From an uncultured Desulfovibrio sp. (lineage in GTDB: Bacteria > Desulfobacterota > Desulfovibrionia > Desulfovibrionales > Desulfovibrionaceae): a DNA stretch of 64,000 bases. The stretch lies in the NCBI GenBank assembly GCA_913060505.1, contig CAJXRQ010000001.1:62001-126000 (forward strand), written 5' to 3'. Position 1 is the first letter of the stretch. Each line of letters begins with the position of its first letter. The notes beneath the pieces were generated by a model that saw only the letters and a program-made list of their open reading frames with translations, was not told the origin of the DNA and did not search any database. Of this stretch, positions 47,365-56,055 are shown in pieces. The position numbers were made by a program, and so were the translations under genes.

Positions 47365-47380
47365 AGCATCAGCTGTGCCA
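47365..47380 (-). promoter_or_regulatory. Sigma-54 promoter of the zraP-like gene
   Basis: On the minus strand TGGCACAGCTGATGCT matches the -24/-12 consensus (TGGCAC-N5-TTGCW) except for one base, with GG and GC exactly ten bases apart. The start site would be near 47354, giving a leader of about 60 bases. Confidence 0.85.
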
Positions 47381-47443
47381 ATATTATAATATTTATATAT
47401 TTCAAGTAGTTGATTTGTCTTTAGCGGTGAACAAAGAATGGCG

Positions 47444-47506
47444 TTGCACATAATTTTGTGAGCATAATTGCACTTGCTTGTGCAACGATGTGCAAAGTGT
47501 GTGCAG
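47444..47506. promoter_or_regulatory. Upstream activator sites for the zraP promoter
   Basis: A perfect inverted repeat TTGCAC-N6-GTGCAA (47468-47485) is flanked by further half-sites: TTGCAC at 47444, GTGCAA at 47490 and GTGCAG at 47501. They lie 65-125 bases upstream of the sigma-54 promoter, the usual distance for an NtrC-type enhancer, and are probably bound by the ZraR-like regulator. Confidence 0.72.
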
Positions 47507-47678
47507 AGCTAAAATATGTATCCGCATGCACCGTATTTACCGTTTCCAAAAGATGTTGATCCCATTGCTGAAAAAACGGTTTGGGAAAGGGGCTGCCGGG
47601 TGAGTTTGCTTTCGGGAGCAGGCATGGTAAACAGGCTCTCTGAATCCGACACCGAGACTTTTTTTTACGGAGTATTTC
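47507..47678. other. Leader region of the dCMP deaminase-ribD transcript
   Basis: About 170 bases without a convincing gene. It holds a 7-bp hairpin (47604-47610 with 47617-47623, loop TTCGGG) and a T8 run (47659-47666) just before the Shine-Dalgarno GGAG. No FMN riboswitch or other known aptamer is recognisable. A reading frame from 47516 runs into the deaminase gene out of frame and looks non-coding. Confidence 0.5.
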
Positions 47679-48140
47679 ATGCCTCAGAGAATGCCCTGGC
47701 CAGAGTATTTCATGAAAATCGCGCATCTCGTGGCGCAACGATCCACTTGCCTGCGACGCGGCGTGGGGGCTATCGCCGTCATGGACAAACGTGTGGTCGC
47801 CACCGGATACAACGGCGTGCCGTCCCAGGTTCCTCACTGTGCTGAAGTGGGGTGCATTCGGGAAAAAATGGGCGTGCCTTCCGGCCAACGCCACGAGCTG
47901 TGCCGCGGACTACATGCGGAACAGAACGTCATTATACAGGCGGCAACGCATGGCCTTTCCCTGCAGGGGTGCGATATTTTCTGTACCACCCAGCCCTGCC
48001 TCATCTGCACCAAGATGCTTATCAATGTAGGTGCCGCCAACATTTATTACGCGGAGCATTACCCGGACGAACTGGCCGAGACGATGCTTGCCGAAGCCGG
48101 AGTGAACCATGCCTTGCTTGAAGGCGACTTCCAGCCCTAA
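47679..48140 (+). CDS. Deoxycytidylate deaminase (dCMP/CMP deaminase family)
   Basis: A 153-residue zinc deaminase that converts dCMP to dUMP, the precursor of dTMP. The zinc site is complete: HAE at 79-81 ([13 protein letters not shown]) and C107/C110 ([11 protein letters not shown]). The N-terminus [20 protein letters not shown] and the extra cysteine-containing insert [10 protein letters not shown] are typical of bacterial dCMP deaminases. GGAG precedes ATG 47679. Its last 32 bases overlap ribD. The deaminase-ribD pairing is conserved in Desulfovibrio as I recall. Confidence 0.93.
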   Translation: MPQRMPWPEYFMKIAHLVAQRSTCLRRGVGAIAVMDKRVVATGYNGVPSQVPHCAEVGCIREKMGVPSGQRHELCRGLHAEQNVIIQAATHGLSLQGCDIFCTTQPCLICTKMLINVGAANIYYAEHYPDELAETMLAEAGVNHALLEGDFQP

Positions 48141-49254
48141 CGAACGCTTCATGGCCCGGGCTGTTGAGCTGGCCGGATACGGACGCGGAGCAACTGCCCC
48201 CAATCCGTGTGTCGGCGCTGTGCTCGTGCATGACGGGCATATTGTGGCGGAAGGATGGCATACCCGATTCGGCAAGCTTCATGCCGAACGGGAATGTCTG
48301 GCGCAGGCCCGGGAGCGGAAAGTATTTGAGCAGGTCGATCCTGCGCAGTGTGCCTTGTATGTCACGTTGGAGCCGTGCAACCATTACGGCAAAACGCCTC
48401 CCTGCACGGAAGCCATTCTTGAGGCCGGGATCGGAACGGTCATGGTCGGGGCAATGGATCCTAATCCCAAGGCTGCCGGAGGCGTGGAAATCTTGCGCGC
48501 TGCTGGCGTGGAAGTGATTACCGGCGTGATGCGGCAGGAGTGTGAAGACCTGATAGCCGATTTTCTTGTCTGGCAACGGACGGACCGTACCTATAATATC
48601 CTGAAGATGGCGGCCACGCTGGATGGCAAGATCGCTTCGTCCGAACGGAAGCCCGAGCCGGTCTCCTGCCCCGAATCCTTTGCCCGTGTTCAACGGATGC
48701 GCCATTTGGCTGGCGCGGTGATCGTCGGAGGCGGCACATTCCGCGCCGACAATCCCAGCCTGACTTGCCGTATGGAAGATCTCCCTCAGGATTTCGAGCA
48801 GCCGTTGGCTGTAGTGGTTACGTCACAATTGCCTGCACCGGGCGCAGACTGCATACTGTTGCGCCAGCGTCCCGAACAGGTTCTTTTCTGGACGTCCGAA
48901 GCCATTGCAACATCTCCCAAAGCAAAGGCTTTGCAGGATGCCGGTGTGCGCGTTGTGGGATTGCCTCACAATGGAGCAGGGTTGGATTTTGTTCCGGGTT
49001 TTACTTTGCTCCGCAAGGAGTTCGGCTGTCATTACACCCTGTGCGAGGGCGGCGGTAATCTGGCCATGTCGCTTGTGGAACAGGGACTTGCAGATGAGCT
49101 GATACATTTCGTTGCCCCGCGTATTCTGGGTGATCATTCCGCACCCTCGGCATATGCCGGCAGGTATGATGTTACCATGGCACAGGCTGTGAACTTTCGC
49201 GTTGCAGCCGTGGAGCCATGTGGCGACGACATCATGCTGACACTCCTTTCATAA
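48109..49254 (+). CDS. ribD: Bifunctional diaminohydroxyphosphoribosylaminopyrimidine deaminase / 5-amino-6-(5-phosphoribosylamino)uracil reductase
   Basis: A 381-residue bifunctional enzyme for steps two and three of riboflavin synthesis. The N-terminal deaminase has HAE (58-60) and C90/C99 ([13 protein letters not shown]). The C-terminal reductase contains [31 protein letters not shown] and [17 protein letters not shown] 48109 lies inside the end of the dCMP deaminase gene, with GGAG seven bases upstream, so translation is likely coupled. A solute-binding protein gene separates it from ribE. Confidence 0.96.
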   Translation: MPCLKATSSPNERFMARAVELAGYGRGATAPNPCVGAVLVHDGHIVAEGWHTRFGKLHAERECLAQARERKVFEQVDPAQCALYVTLEPCNHYGKTPPCTEAILEAGIGTVMVGAMDPNPKAAGGVEILRAAGVEVITGVMRQECEDLIADFLVWQRTDRTYNILKMAATLDGKIASSERKPEPVSCPESFARVQRMRHLAGAVIVGGGTFRADNPSLTCRMEDLPQDFEQPLAVVVTSQLPAPGADCILLRQRPEQVLFWTSEAIATSPKAKALQDAGVRVVGLPHNGAGLDFVPGFTLLRKEFGCHYTLCEGGGNLAMSLVEQGLADELIHFVAPRILGDHSAPSAYAGRYDVTMAQAVNFRVAAVEPCGDDIMLTLLS

Positions 49255-49349
49255 TTTCTCTCCAGGCAAACATGCTCTTGTGGTCTGCCGGGATTTTCAC
49301 TGAAACAGACGTTTACATTTCCTGTACGCTGCTATAGTGAATTTATTTC

Positions 49350-50186
49350 ATGAGAGGAGGAAAATGTTTTCTACTCGTGCGGCCGTGTCTTGTCCTGTTG
49401 GCTGCATGTTTCATTTTTGGGGCTGCAGGCACCGTCTCGTGGGCTGGGCAACACCAACTTCAGTATATCTCCGATGATTGTTACCCTTTCTGCTATTCGG
49501 ATGAAGGTGTTCCTACCGGTCTTGCTGTCGATTTTTTACATCGCGTGTGGACTGAGCTTGGGGAGCCCCCGTCAAAAATAAGGATACTGCCGTGGGCGCG
49601 AGGGCTGGACATGGCGACCCATGTTCCGGACACAGTGCTTGTTGGGGTTGCCAGAACGTCCGAGCGGGAACATTCGTTTAAATGGGCTGGCCCTTTCCTG
49701 TCTGCGCGTTTCGTGCTCATGAGCTTGAGAGAACGCCACCTGAACATTCATGACGATAATTATTTGAAGCCGCTGAATATCGGGACAGTGCGGCAAGACG
49801 TGCTGAACGGTATGGTAAAAAAAGTGTTTCCCAACGCCAGACGTGCCCCGGTCGCCACGCTTGAGTTGAACATGCGCAAGCTGTTGAACGGCCGGGTGGA
49901 TGCCGTGGCGCATGTTGAACCCGCCCTGCACATGTTTATCAAACGCCATGGATTATCTCCGGATTTGTTTGAAACTGTCCATGTTTTTTGTTCCAAGCCC
50001 GTCTATTTCGCTTTCAATCCCAATATTTCGGATGCCTATGTTGAGCGGTTCAACGCAGCATTGCAGCGGTTGAAAGTTACCGGGGCGTATTCCGAGATCT
50101 GGGGCCGCTACGCCGAGGACGCTCCCCCATTTACACCGGCAACCGCTCCTGATAGTGATGCTTGCATCGCAATCACGGAGGAGTAG
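49350..50186 (+). CDS. Periplasmic solute-binding protein, family 3 type
   Basis: A 278-residue exported protein. The signal peptide runs to about residue 32 (VLLAACFIFGAAGTVSWA). The mature part has the type II binding-protein layout seen in amino-acid receptors (YPFCYSDEGVPTGLAVDFLHRV, WAGPFLSARFVLM, LNIGTVRQDVLNGM). There is no transporter permease or ATPase beside it, so it may be an orphan receptor or enzyme-like SBP. Its last codons contain GGAGGA, the ribosome-binding site for ribE, only two bases from its stop to the ribE ATG. Ligand unknown. Confidence 0.82.
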   Translation: MRGGKCFLLVRPCLVLLAACFIFGAAGTVSWAGQHQLQYISDDCYPFCYSDEGVPTGLAVDFLHRVWTELGEPPSKIRILPWARGLDMATHVPDTVLVGVARTSEREHSFKWAGPFLSARFVLMSLRERHLNIHDDNYLKPLNIGTVRQDVLNGMVKKVFPNARRAPVATLELNMRKLLNGRVDAVAHVEPALHMFIKRHGLSPDLFETVHVFCSKPVYFAFNPNISDAYVERFNAALQRLKVTGAYSEIWGRYAEDAPPFTPATAPDSDACIAITEE

Positions 50187-50188
50187 TC

Positions 50189-50860
50189 ATGTTTACCGGA
50201 CTTGTTTTGGGTACTGGCCGAATTGAGGGAATTGAATCCCGGGGCGCGGAAACCCGTCTGCGGATTCAGGCGCTTTTTGATTTGGACGCCATCGAACCGG
50301 GCGAGTCCATCGCCGTGAACGGTACCTGCCTGACCGTGGAAACGTTTGGCGAGCGGTGGTTTACCGCCTACGCCAGCCGCGAAACCATGTCCGTGACCAG
50401 CCTTGGCGATTTGGCTCGAGGCAGTATTTGCAATCTGGAGCGTGCCCTCGCCGTGGGAGATCGCTTGGGCGGGCATATTGTCAGCGGCCATGTGGATTGT
50501 GTGGCCTGGGTGGACACGATCCGTCCTGAGGGGGAGTCCAAGATTTATCGCCTTGCCTTTCCTGAAGAGCATGGAAGATACGTGATCGGCAAAGGCTCCG
50601 TAGCCTTGGACGGCATCAGTCTGACCGTCAATGCCTGTGGACGGGACTGGCTCGAAGTGAACGTCATTCCCGAGACGCAGAATGCGACCACCATTGCCCA
50701 GTGGCGTGCAGGCCGCAAGGTGAACATGGAGACCGACGTTATCGGCAAGTACGTGGAACGTATGGTGGCGCCGTGGAAAGGCGGAGACTCCAACAGCGAA
50801 AAGGGTAGTAAGTCCAAATCCGCAATTACTATGGAGTACCTGGCCGAGCACGGTTTTTAA
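50189..50860 (+). CDS. ribE: Riboflavin synthase (alpha subunit)
   Basis: A 223-residue trimeric enzyme that dismutates two lumazines to riboflavin. It holds two lumazine-binding repeats; the first begins MFTGLVLGTGRIEGI and contains SIAVNGTCLTVE, the second SVALDGISLTVNACG. DRLGGHIVSGHVDC is family-typical. The ~30-residue C-terminal tail (KGGDSNSEKGSKSKSA) is longer and more polar than usual. ATG 50189 follows the solute-binding protein stop by two bases. The gene name ribE follows the Gram-negative convention (ribC in E. coli). Confidence 0.95.
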   Translation: MFTGLVLGTGRIEGIESRGAETRLRIQALFDLDAIEPGESIAVNGTCLTVETFGERWFTAYASRETMSVTSLGDLARGSICNLERALAVGDRLGGHIVSGHVDCVAWVDTIRPEGESKIYRLAFPEEHGRYVIGKGSVALDGISLTVNACGRDWLEVNVIPETQNATTIAQWRAGRKVNMETDVIGKYVERMVAPWKGGDSNSEKGSKSKSAITMEYLAEHGF

Positions 50861-50897
50861 GCCGGATGGTACGCTGTTTTTTCCGATTTCGTAGAAT

Positions 50898-52553
50898 CTA
50901 GTAATCTTCCATGCCGCAGCGGCGGCACGCCTCACATTCCCGGCTGGAACACCCCGGTGATTGTTTTGCCTGTTTGGCGAGTTCCCATTCCCTGTACAAA
51001 TAATCCCGCCGTATCCCTACGTCGATAACTTCCCAAGGGAAGGACTCATTCTTTTTTCGTTCCCGCAGGTACTCATCGGCAGATCCATTCCACTGTTGAA
51101 AAGCCTTTTTCCAGCCGCCATGTTCAGCCGCCAGTATGATGAAATCAGCAAGATTTCCGTCACCGCGTGCCAACATTCCCTGCAAACGGGCCTGAAATGG
51201 CGAATCGTGCTGTAGGGATATGCCGTGCATGGGCTTGACCATTCTGCGCAGTTTTCTGAGCCTGCGATCCAATGTCGACTCCGAGGGCATGGGAGCCCAT
51301 TGGAACGGCGTGAACGGCTTGGGTACAAGGCAACTGGCGCTGATGGTTATGCGCATGAAGTGTTTTTTGCTTTCACCGGATTCCTGTTTTCGGATATCGG
51401 TGATGCGCCTGAGCAATGCTTCCAACTCATCATAATCTGCGTCTGTCTCGCCGGGCCATCCGACAATGAGATAGATTTTGAGATGGTTGACTCCATGCCG
51501 TGCGCAGAATCGAACCGCGTTCAGGAAATTTTCAATGTCCAGTTTTTTACTGGCGACATTGCGCAATCGCTCACTGGCGCCTTCAAGCGCCAGGGTGATT
51601 GTTCTGATGCCGCATTTGCGCAGGAATATCATTAACTCTTCGGTTATGCCGTCCGCCCGTAGCGAGGAAAGGGAAAAATTCATCTTGCGGCCATGGAGCC
51701 ATTTGAGGAAGGGAAGTAATTCCGGCCAGTCAGTGAGGGCGGTTCCCACTAATCCGACCTTTCTTGGGCTGGCCGCTTCCACAAGCTCCTGCATGCGTTG
51801 CCGTTGCGAATGTCTTGGTGGGCGATAAATGTAGCCGGCTGCGCAGAAGCGGCAACCGTATGGGCAGCCACGATTGATCTCAAGCAAAAAAGTATCGCGG
51901 AACGTAGCGGTGTTGGAAGTGAAGCAGGAAAACGCGGGATCGGGAAGAGTCCGGCCGGGATTGGAAATCACTCTGCGAACCGGAGTGGTGGAGCGGCCGG
52001 GGACATAGATGCCGGGGCGGCTTTTTACTGATTCAAGAAAGTCGTTTTTGGTTCCACCCGCAAAAATATGTTGTTTGAGGTCCAGAAATAACGGAAGAGA
52101 GTTTTCATTTGCTTCGCCCACCCAGAAAAGATCCACGAATCTGGCGATGGGAGCCGGATTCAGAAATGTGGGCGGACCACCCACCATGATGAGCGGAAAA
52201 TCCTTTCTGTCTTGGGCGAGCAGGGGGATACCCGCTGCCCCGAGCGCCCTTACAAGGAATAAATACTGTTCCTCGTAAGTGACGCTCAGGGCGATGACAG
52301 GGAATGAGGATAACGGGCGTTGGCTTTCCTTGGACGCAGGGGGACCGCCGCTGTCTCCCCGTCCTCGCTTGTCCGGGAAGACCCGTTCCACAGCGAGTTG
52401 CGGTTCCTGTGCCAGGATACGGTAAACCGCTTGCCAACCTAGGGTGGATACTGCCAGTCTTTCACCGCCGGGAACGACCAGGGCCGTGGGCAGACGGCCT
52501 CCGGGGTCTGGAACCTCAGGTTCCGTCCGGCCGTAAAACAACGGGTGTTTCAC
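50898..52553 (-). CDS. Radical SAM protein with N-terminal B12-binding-like region
   Basis: A 551-residue enzyme. The radical SAM cluster is C230, C234 and C237 (EINRGCPYGCRFCAAGY), with the typical downstream strand GLVGTALTDWPE and a long TIM-barrel. The N-terminal ~200 residues resemble the cobalamin-binding Rossmann domain (PLIMVGGPPTFLNPAPIA). A C-terminal Cys cluster (CSSRECEACRRCG) could hold another iron-sulfur cluster. Substrate unknown. It starts at GTG 52553 and follows ftsZ by 56 bases on the same strand, at the end of the dcw cluster. Confidence 0.85.
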   Translation of the reverse strand: MKHPLFYGRTEPEVPDPGGRLPTALVVPGGERLAVSTLGWQAVYRILAQEPQLAVERVFPDKRGRGDSGGPPASKESQRPLSSFPVIALSVTYEEQYLFLVRALGAAGIPLLAQDRKDFPLIMVGGPPTFLNPAPIARFVDLFWVGEANENSLPLFLDLKQHIFAGGTKNDFLESVKSRPGIYVPGRSTTPVRRVISNPGRTLPDPAFSCFTSNTATFRDTFLLEINRGCPYGCRFCAAGYIYRPPRHSQRQRMQELVEAASPRKVGLVGTALTDWPELLPFLKWLHGRKMNFSLSSLRADGITEELMIFLRKCGIRTITLALEGASERLRNVASKKLDIENFLNAVRFCARHGVNHLKIYLIVGWPGETDADYDELEALLRRITDIRKQESGESKKHFMRITISASCLVPKPFTPFQWAPMPSESTLDRRLRKLRRMVKPMHGISLQHDSPFQARLQGMLARGDGNLADFIILAAEHGGWKKAFQQWNGSADEYLRERKKNESFPWEVIDVGIRRDYLYREWELAKQAKQSPGCSSRECEACRRCGMEDY

Positions 52554-52609
52554 GTCAGCATCGGCTCCTCAACCATACGCTGAAGCGCTGGTGGCAGCGA
52601 CGCCTCGGG

Positions 52610-53875
52610 CTAATCGCAATTTTTGCGAATGAACGCGGGAACGTCGAAATCGTCTTCCTCGAATATGAACTCTTCCTCGCCGGGGCCTGCAACCGCACGG
52701 CTGCTGACCTGCGCTGCCGGCATTTCCTGATCGATGTCGGTCAGTTCATTGCCGTTTTTGCGCAAGTAGGCGGGAATGTTCAGGTTGCCTTCCATGACTC
52801 TGCGATGTCCGTTGCGCATGGGCTTTGCCTCGCCAGCGGAACGTTTCATGCCCCGGGGGCCGAGCAGCATGAGTTTTTGCTGGTCAGCCTTGGAAAGCGC
52901 GGGTTCGGGTTCTTCCATGGCTTGCTGGATTCCGGTTGCGATGACAGTGATGCGCATTTCATCACCAGCTTCCGGGTCGAATACGGTACCGAAGAAAATT
53001 TCGGCTTCGTCGTGGGCTTCCTTGTAGATGATGTCCGCAGCTTCGGAGACTTCGTCGATGAGCATGTCCGGTCCGCAGGTGATGTTGATGAGCACACCCT
53101 TGGCGCCTTCGATGGACACGTCTTCCAGCAACGGGCTGGTGATGGCCTTCATGGCTGCTTCCTTGGCGCGGGATTCGCCGGTGGCGATGCCGGTGCCCAT
53201 AAGGGCCATTCCCGAGGAACCCATGACGGCTTTGACGTCTGCAAAGTCGAGGTTGATCAGTCCGTGCACGGTGATGAGGTCTGCAATACCCTTGACCGCA
53301 TAGTAGAGGACTTCATCCGCCTTTTTGAGCATGTCCGCAAAGGATGCCTTTTTGGCGGCAAGTTGCAGGAGCCTGTCGTTGGGGATGGTGATGATGGAGT
53401 CCACGGACTCGGAAAGTTCCTTTGTGCCTTGCTCTGCCTGTTGCAGGCGGCGTTTGCCTTCAAAGTAGAAGGGCTTGGTGACGACACCTACGGTGAGTGC
53501 GCCCATTTCCTTGGCAATGCGCGCGACAACGGGAGCCGAACCGGTTCCGGTTCCGCCGCCCATGCCTGCGGTGATGAAGACCATGTCCGCGCCTTCCAGA
53601 GCCTCACGGATCTGGGCCTCGGATTCAAGGGCCGCGTTACAGCCCACTTCCGGGTTTGCGCCTGCGCCAAGTCCTTTTGTGAGCTGTTCGCCCATCTGGA
53701 TTTTGTGCTCGGCCATGGATTTGTGAATGTCCTGTGCGTCCGTGTTGGCAACAATGAACTGCACGCCCTTGAGGGACGACATGATCATGTTGTTCACGGC
53801 ATTTCCGCCGCCGCCACCGCAGCCGACCACTTTGATCTTGGCGCTGGTGTCGTGATCGATTTCAAAGAATTCCAT
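52610..53875 (-). CDS. ftsZ: Cell-division protein FtsZ
   Basis: A 421-residue tubulin-like GTPase that forms the Z-ring. The GTP site is GGGTGTGSAP (107-116), with VVGCGGGGGNAVNNMI at the N-terminus and the T7-loop segment DFADVKAVM. The C-terminal tail has the partner-binding peptide twice: IPAYLRKNG at 367-375 and the terminal DVPAFIRKN at 411-419, with an acidic linker between. GGAGG precedes ATG 53875. It lies 26 bases downstream of ftsA. Confidence 0.98.
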   Translation of the reverse strand: MEFFEIDHDTSAKIKVVGCGGGGGNAVNNMIMSSLKGVQFIVANTDAQDIHKSMAEHKIQMGEQLTKGLGAGANPEVGCNAALESEAQIREALEGADMVFITAGMGGGTGTGSAPVVARIAKEMGALTVGVVTKPFYFEGKRRLQQAEQGTKELSESVDSIITIPNDRLLQLAAKKASFADMLKKADEVLYYAVKGIADLITVHGLINLDFADVKAVMGSSGMALMGTGIATGESRAKEAAMKAITSPLLEDVSIEGAKGVLINITCGPDMLIDEVSEAADIIYKEAHDEAEIFFGTVFDPEAGDEMRITVIATGIQQAMEEPEPALSKADQQKLMLLGPRGMKRSAGEAKPMRNGHRRVMEGNLNIPAYLRKNGNELTDIDQEMPAAQVSSRAVAGPGEEEFIFEEDDFDVPAFIRKNCD

Positions 53876-53901
53876 TTGTTACCTCCTGTTCCCTGTCAAG
53901 G

Positions 53902-55146
53902 TTAGGCGATGTCTGTGAACCATTTACGCATTCTGCCCAGAATGCTTTCAAACGGGGAATCGTCCCGAACGCGGAAGGCCTTTTGCCGCGTTGCCCCCGA
54001 GCCAGCCTCTTCTTCCGCACCGTGCAGGAGAAGACCGGTTGCCGTGGCATACATGGGACTGCTGACCTCAGCGCTCAAGCCGCCCACCCCCACGGGGGAG
54101 CCGATGCGCACCGGGAGATCGAAAATCTGTTCGGCCAGTTCCTGAATGCCGTCAATGAGGCAGGTGCCGCCCGTCAGGACAACGCCCGCCGCAATCATAT
54201 TCTTGAATCCTGATTTGATCAGTTCCTGATCCACGAGGGCCATGATCTCCTCGCACCGCGGTTCGCATATTTCAGCCAACACGCGTTTGCTCATGGTGCG
54301 GGATTCACGTCCGCCAACGCTGGGCACTTCGATGATCTGGTCCGAGGTGATCAGGTCGGCCATGGCGCAGCCGTGTTCGATCTTGATCTGTTCGGCGGAA
54401 ACCATGGGAGTCCGCAGCCCGTAGGCTATGTCGTTGGTCAGGTTGTGACCGCCAAGTGCCAGCACCGAGGTGTGCTTGATGCTGGCCTTGGAGAAAATTG
54501 CCAAATCGGTGGTGCCGCCGCCGATGTCAACCAGAGCCACACCTATCTCGCGTTCCTCGGGGGAGAGTACCGCCTTGCTCGAAGCCAGCGACTCCAGAAC
54601 GATGTTGGATACATCCAGGCCGGAGCGGTTGCAGGAGCGGATGATGTTCTGGGCCGAGGTCACCGCGCCGGTGACGATGTGCACCTTCACTTCGAGGCGA
54701 ACACCGGCCATGCCCAGCGGATCGGCGATGCCGCGCTGGTCGTCCACAATGAATTCCTGCGGCAGTGTATGCAGCACTTCGCGATCCATGGGGATGGCGA
54801 TGGCCCGGGCAGCTTCAATGACGCGATCCAGGTCGCGCTGGGTGACTTCGCCGCCCTTGACCGCGATAACGCCATGGCTGTTGAAGCCCTGAATGTGGCT
54901 GCCGGCTATGCCCGCATAGACGCTACGGATGTCGCAGCCAGCCATGAGTTCCGCATCTTCCAGTGCTTTTTTGATGCACTGGACCGTTTTTTCGATGTTG
55001 ACCACCACGCCGCGGCGCAGGCCCGTGGAAGGGCTCGTACCGATACCGATGATGTCCACACCGCCTTCGTCATTGACCTCGCCGACCACCACGCAGATTT
55101 TGGTGGTACCTACGTCGAGTCCGACGATCAGATCGTGTTTGGCCAT
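53902..55146 (-). CDS. ftsA: Cell-division protein FtsA
   Basis: A 414-residue actin-like ATPase that tethers FtsZ to the membrane. Phosphate-1 motif GLDVGTTKICVVVGE, phosphate-2 VDIGGGTTDLAIF and adenosine loop AAGVVLTGGTCLIDG are present. The C-terminus (FESILGRMRKWFTDIA) is an amphipathic membrane-targeting helix. AAGGAG precedes ATG 55146. Its place between ftsQ and ftsZ is standard. Confidence 0.98.
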   Translation of the reverse strand: MAKHDLIVGLDVGTTKICVVVGEVNDEGGVDIIGIGTSPSTGLRRGVVVNIEKTVQCIKKALEDAELMAGCDIRSVYAGIAGSHIQGFNSHGVIAVKGGEVTQRDLDRVIEAARAIAIPMDREVLHTLPQEFIVDDQRGIADPLGMAGVRLEVKVHIVTGAVTSAQNIIRSCNRSGLDVSNIVLESLASSKAVLSPEEREIGVALVDIGGGTTDLAIFSKASIKHTSVLALGGHNLTNDIAYGLRTPMVSAEQIKIEHGCAMADLITSDQIIEVPSVGGRESRTMSKRVLAEICEPRCEEIMALVDQELIKSGFKNMIAAGVVLTGGTCLIDGIQELAEQIFDLPVRIGSPVGVGGLSAEVSSPMYATATGLLLHGAEEEAGSGATRQKAFRVRDDSPFESILGRMRKWFTDIA

Positions 55147-55197
55147 GAAAATTCTCCTTGATTCCCTGTAACCGTCAATGGGCGCTCGCGCCCTTGT

Positions 55198-56055
55198 TTA
55201 CGATGTGGTTTCCCGGCTGCGCCGTTTGACCCATACTTTGTCACCTGTGGCTGCAATCATTGCGGCTTGCGCAAATTGTCCGCGCAGGGCCAGATCGCGC
55301 CATACGGTCTTGATCCTGCGGAACTGCCGTTGCCAGCCGTTTAAATCCATGCGCAGAGCCAACTGTTGGCCGTCCAGAAAGATTTCTACCTGTTTTGAAC
55401 CCAGTACCTTAACCCAGGCGACCTGATTCATTGCAAAGGGGGTTTCCGGTCCCTGGATCATATCCAGCAATGCGGAAAGCCTTGTGTCAGTGCTATCCAT
55501 GCCGCGGCCATATTCGAGGACGGGCAGGGCGGCGGCTTCTCCCGGCTGTACGGGAGCGATAATTCTTCCATGCCGGTCCGCAAAGTTGAGTTTTGCCCCC
55601 TGGCGTACCCAGAATCCGGGAACGCGTTCCGATACTTTGATGACCAGTTTGTCCGGGAACTCCCGGCGAACGGTTGCCGATTTGATCCACGGGTTGGCGG
55701 AAAGATTGTTCTCCACTTCCGCGATATTGGTTTCAAGGCAGTTGTCGCCGAGCTTTATTTTTGCCAATCCCAGAATATCACCGTTGGTAAGACGCTTGTT
55801 GCCCGAGATGGAGATGTCCTTGAGCGCCAAAGACGGGCTTGCTGTGAGCCAACGGTAGCCATAGAGCAGGCCCACGCTCAATGCGCAAAGCAGAAAGATG
55901 CATAGCATGGCTATGAATATTCTGCTGGCAAAGGCCATTACTCCGCTTCCGGATTTTTTTTCACGCCGGGTTTTGGGTGGCTTGCGCATGGTGTTGCCCT
56001 TGCGATTGCTTCCCAGTTTGAGGCGGCTTTGTTTTCCTACGGCAAGTGTGCTCAC
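55198..56055 (-). CDS. ftsQ: Cell-division protein FtsQ
   Basis: A 285-residue bitopic membrane protein of the divisome. A basic cytoplasmic tail (MSTLAVGKQSRLKLGSNRKG) is followed by one membrane helix (about 41-67) and a periplasmic POTRA domain (LKDISISGNKRLTNGDILGL). The GTG start at 56055 overlaps the murB stop (GTGA), so translation is coupled. Sequence is divergent, as usual for FtsQ; position between murB and ftsA supports the call. No ddl gene lies between murB and ftsQ. Confidence 0.9.
   Translation of the reverse strand: MSTLAVGKQSRLKLGSNRKGNTMRKPPKTRREKKSGSGVMAFASRIFIAMLCIFLLCALSVGLLYGYRWLTASPSLALKDISISGNKRLTNGDILGLAKIKLGDNCLETNIAEVENNLSANPWIKSATVRREFPDKLVIKVSERVPGFWVRQGAKLNFADRHGRIIAPVQPGEAAALPVLEYGRGMDSTDTRLSALLDMIQGPETPFAMNQVAWVKVLGSKQVEIFLDGQQLALRMDLNGWQRQFRRIKTVWRDLALRGQFAQAAMIAATGDKVWVKRRSRETTS

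Noticed and set aside
47516-47845. 109-residue frame upstream of and overlapping the dCMP deaminase gene
   Set aside because: It has no Shine-Dalgarno site, overlaps the deaminase in another frame and becomes Arg-rich there; treated as leader.
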